Positions 48,810-50,600 of a DNA stretch of 50,600 nucleotides are shown in pieces (position 1 is the first letter of the stretch; every line of letters begins with the position of its first letter). Source of the stretch: Prevotella sp. (GTDB lineage Bacteria > Bacteroidota > Bacteroidia > Bacteroidales > Bacteroidaceae). The notes beneath the pieces were generated by a model that worked only from the letters and a program-made list of their open reading frames with translations, had not been told where the DNA came from and did no database searches. The translations under genes were made by a program, and so were the position numbers. The stretch spans positions 1 to 50,600 of the forward strand of contig JAGAXW010000027.1 of the NCBI GenBank assembly GCA_017847725.1. Reading direction: 5' to 3'.

Positions 48810-49748
48810 ATGAATACGAGAAAAAGACGAATGCCGGCCGAATGGGAGCGGCAGAGTGGCGTACAGCTGACGTGGCCGCATGCCGCCACCGACTGGGCTC
48901 CCATGCTGGAGGACATCACCGCCGTCTATCAGGAGATGGCACGGGAAATCAGCAAGCGCGAGTCGCTGATAGTCGTCGACGACATCCCCCACGACGACAC
49001 GTGGGCACGCGACCACGGATTCATCACGGTCGAGGAGAACGGACAGCTCATCCTGCTGGACTTCTGCTTCAACGGATGGGGCGAGAAATTTCCTGCCCGG
49101 CAGGACAACCGCATCAACAGGCAGCTCTACGAGCGGGGCCTCGTCAAGGGCACCTACGAGTCGCATCTGGACTTTGTGCTGGAGGGCGGCAGCATCGAGA
49201 GCGACGGCCGGGGCACCGTGTTCACCACCACCTGCTGCCTGATGGCGCCCCATCGCAACCAGCCGCTCACGCAGCAGCAGATAGAAGAGCGGCTGAAGGC
49301 CTATCTGGGAGCCGAGCGCATCGTATGGCTCAACCACGGCTCACTGATAGGCGACGACACCGACGGGCACATCGACACACTGGTACGCATCTGTCCTGAC
49401 GACACGATTCTCTATACCGGCGGCGATGCCGACCACCCCGACCTCGACCTCATGCAGCAGGAGCTGCAGCAGTTGCGCACCCTCGACGGACGCCCCTACC
49501 GGCTGCTCGGCCTGCCCCTGCCCCGCCCCATCTACGATGGCGACGACCGGCTGCCCGCCACCTATGCCAACTATCTGGTCGTCAACGGCGCCGTGCTCGT
49601 GCCCACCTACGCCCAGCCCGACCTCGACCGCCTGGCCATGGACACCATCGCCCTCGCCTATCCCGACAGGGAGATTGTGCCCATCGACTGTCGTCCCGTC
49701 ATCCGTCAGCACGGCTCTTTGCACTGTTGCACCATGCAGTATTATTGA
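48810..49748 (+). CDS. aguA: Agmatine deiminase family protein
   Basis: 312 residues of the peptidylarginine/agmatine deiminase fold. Catalytic pieces in order: DDTWARDHGFI, LEGGSIESDG, GDDTDGHIDTLVRI (Asp/His) and the C-terminal GSLHCCTMQYY with the nucleophilic cysteine. It converts agmatine to N-carbamoylputrescine; the partner N-carbamoylputrescine hydrolase gene is not adjacent. The -7 box lies five bases before the ATG (predicted leaderless). Confidence 0.9.
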   Translation: MNTRKRRMPAEWERQSGVQLTWPHAATDWAPMLEDITAVYQEMAREISKRESLIVVDDIPHDDTWARDHGFITVEENGQLILLDFCFNGWGEKFPARQDNRINRQLYERGLVKGTYESHLDFVLEGGSIESDGRGTVFTTTCCLMAPHRNQPLTQQQIEERLKAYLGAERIVWLNHGSLIGDDTDGHIDTLVRICPDDTILYTGGDADHPDLDLMQQELQQLRTLDGRPYRLLGLPLPRPIYDGDDRLPATYANYLVVNGAVLVPTYAQPDLDRLAMDTIALAYPDREIVPIDCRPVIRQHGSLHCCTMQYY

Positions 49749-49807
49749 CAACAGAAGAAAAACATCCAACTTACCTGTTTTCAACGTGAGTTCGATGAAA
49801 AAATTAC

Positions 49808-49860
49808 AGTTTCACACGTAGGCTTATATCGTTGACACTTAACGAGATACGTGTGAAACT
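49808..49860. repeat. Long imperfect hairpin with 13-base perfect arms
   Basis: AGTTTCACACGTA (49808-49820) and TACGTGTGAAACT (49848-49860) pair exactly; the interior adds ATCGTT/AACGA(g)AT pairing. A third copy of AGTTTCACAC occurs at ~50086-50095. It is followed by TATTTTTG, so it could end the agmatine deiminase transcript, but its length suggests an element end or site. Confidence 0.6.
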
Positions 49861-49935
49861 ATATTTTTGTCCCGTCACGTCTGTACCATCTCCCATTATC
49901 GCTTATTTCGTTTTTTTTAACGGTTGCATCATATT

Positions 49936-49975
49936 GTACGACGGCCGTCGCACATATCTACCACGGCCGTCGCAC
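49936..49975. repeat. Paired palindromic repeat, copy 2
   Basis: GTACGACGGCCGTCGCAC (49936-49953) followed after ~7 bases by CCACGGCCGTCGCAC (49961-49975). This is the same two-part layout as 34211-34250, also in an intergenic region. Confidence 0.7.
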
Positions 49976-50201
49976 GATATAAACTAAGGCTCTCCGAACG
50001 GTGATAAACCTGCTATAGATGATGTTTCAGCCTAATTTTACAGATAGCGCACACCTGGACTGCATGCCTGTGTCCTCCAAAACTTAGTTTCACACCTAAA
50101 ACGCAGTCACACAGACGGATACGAATTGTTGTGAATGTGGAAAATGTGCACTATATCGTGTTAAAGTCTGTCATATCAGAACCTCCTTGAAGAATATTTT
50201 G

Positions 50202-50209
50202 TAACTTTG
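50202..50209 (+). promoter_or_regulatory. -7 box of the Bro-N gene
   Basis: TAACTTTG, 28 bases before the ATG. The -33 element is weak. Confidence 0.55.
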
Positions 50210-50237
50210 CAACCAAATCACATAGGATTGTATCATC

Positions 50238-50600
50238 ATGAACGAGAATTTCGCTATACAGCTCTTTGAGGGCAAGAAAGTTCGCATCGTATGGGATGCA
50301 GAACAGGAGAAGTACTATTTCTCTGTAACGGATATAGTGCAGGTCTTGACAGATTCTGTAAATCCGCGTGATTACATAAAGAAGATGCTTAGACGTGACC
50401 CAGAACTGAAATCCAAGTGGGGGACAATTTGTCCCCCTGTTGAAATGTTGGCTCCAGATGGCAAGCGACGCAAGACGCAAGCCGCTGATCTTGAAGGCAT
50501 TTTTAGAATCATCCAGGCCATACCCTCCAAGAAAGCCGAACCGGTGAAACAATGGCTTGCTGAGTTGGGCAGTATGCGTGTTGACCAAATGATTGACCCG
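50238..50600 (+). CDS. Bro-N domain (phage antirepressor-like) protein, 3' partial
   Basis: 121 codons from ATG 50238 to the window edge, open throughout. The start MNENFAIQLFEGKKVRIVWD, then EQEKYYFSVTDIVQVLTDSV and NPRDYIKKMLRRD match the Bro-N domain of phage antirepressors and related chromosomal genes. LEGIFRIIQAIPSKKAEPVK and QWLAELGSMRVDQMIDP continue it. Such genes are common in prophage remnants and in defence or toxin loci of Bacteroidota. Function in this context is unknown. Confidence 0.85.
   Translation, partial: MNENFAIQLFEGKKVRIVWDAEQEKYYFSVTDIVQVLTDSVNPRDYIKKMLRRDPELKSKWGTICPPVEMLAPDGKRRKTQAADLEGIFRIIQAIPSKKAEPVKQWLAELGSMRVDQMIDP

Larger units (their letters stand above)
49749..50237. 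other. Intergenic stretch of 489 bases rich in repeats
   Basis: Holds the 53-base hairpin (49808-49860), the paired palindromes (49936-49975), a lone AGTTTCACAC copy and the promoter box of the Bro-N gene. No coding frame is seen. It marks a change from housekeeping genes to a phage-type gene. Confidence 0.6.

Noticed and set aside
1-50600. CRISPR arrays, tRNA and rRNA genes
   Set aside because: No regularly spaced repeats and no cloverleaf or rRNA-like stretches were found on either strand by reading.

Overview
The window looks like chromosomal DNA of a Prevotella-like member of the Bacteroidota. The evidence is the repeated Bacteroidota promoter form (a -33 TTTG or TTG, 19-20 bases, then a -7 TAnnTTTG box) in front of most genes, a secreted protein with a type IX-like C-terminal sorting region, a DAHP synthase/chorismate mutase fusion inside an aromatic amino acid operon, and a pectin-degrading fusion enzyme. 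Gene content is mostly housekeeping. Accessory DNA sits at the two ends (1-4,450 and about 49,750-50,600).

Layout. 1-2,800: a defence-like cluster (3' end of a DUF262/HNH nuclease gene, a two-span membrane protein, a GIY-YIG nuclease with a RAMA-like tail), a truncated ORF, and an MNT/HEPN toxin-antitoxin pair whose HEPN gene is frameshifted. 3,100-4,450: a secreted protein with a G8 tract and a 47-residue companion. 4,437-11,312 (minus strand): the isoleucine/valine pathway ilvD-ilvB-ilvN, an acyl-ACP thioesterase, then ilvC (with its own promoter and a structured leader) and an inositol monophosphatase. 11,462-12,622: an OmpA-type porin. 12,802-15,141: cobU-cobT-cobS. 15,218-17,347: a pectate lyase/pectin esterase fusion. 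17,336-22,413 (minus): ffh, folD, a tiny TPR-like gene and a four-subunit 2-oxoacid:ferredoxin oxidoreductase. 22,473-25,038 (minus): an HD hydrolase, a TerB/DnaJ protein and a QueH/5-formyl-THF cyclo-ligase fusion. 25,126-25,914: an isolated M20C peptidase lid domain.

25,919-31,010 (minus) is an aromatic amino acid operon: pheA, an aminotransferase, DAHP synthase/chorismate mutase, tyrA and an EamA exporter. It is headed by a promoter, a Phe/Tyr-rich leader peptide and an attenuator. I consider this the best regulatory find in the window. Next come a P1B-type metal ATPase that lacks its nucleotide-binding domain, a secreted nuclease, a C1 peptidase, an M48 lipoprotein protease, a small exported protein, slyD and aroC, a probable small RNA at about 39,100-39,197, pyrK-pyrD, an XRE regulator, holA, an HsdR-N protein, a zinc-ribbon protein with its Nif3 partner, a PurF-like protein without the N-terminal cysteine, a FetAB-like ABC pair with a miniature ATPase, and agmatine deiminase. 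The right edge holds repeats and the start of a Bro-N gene.

Several promoters put the -7 box only 4-8 bases before the ATG, so leaderless mRNAs seem common. Two divergent gene pairs share nearly the same 57-58 base bidirectional promoter. No tRNA, rRNA, CRISPR array or intact insertion sequence was seen. All calls come from reading the sequence; no database search was run.
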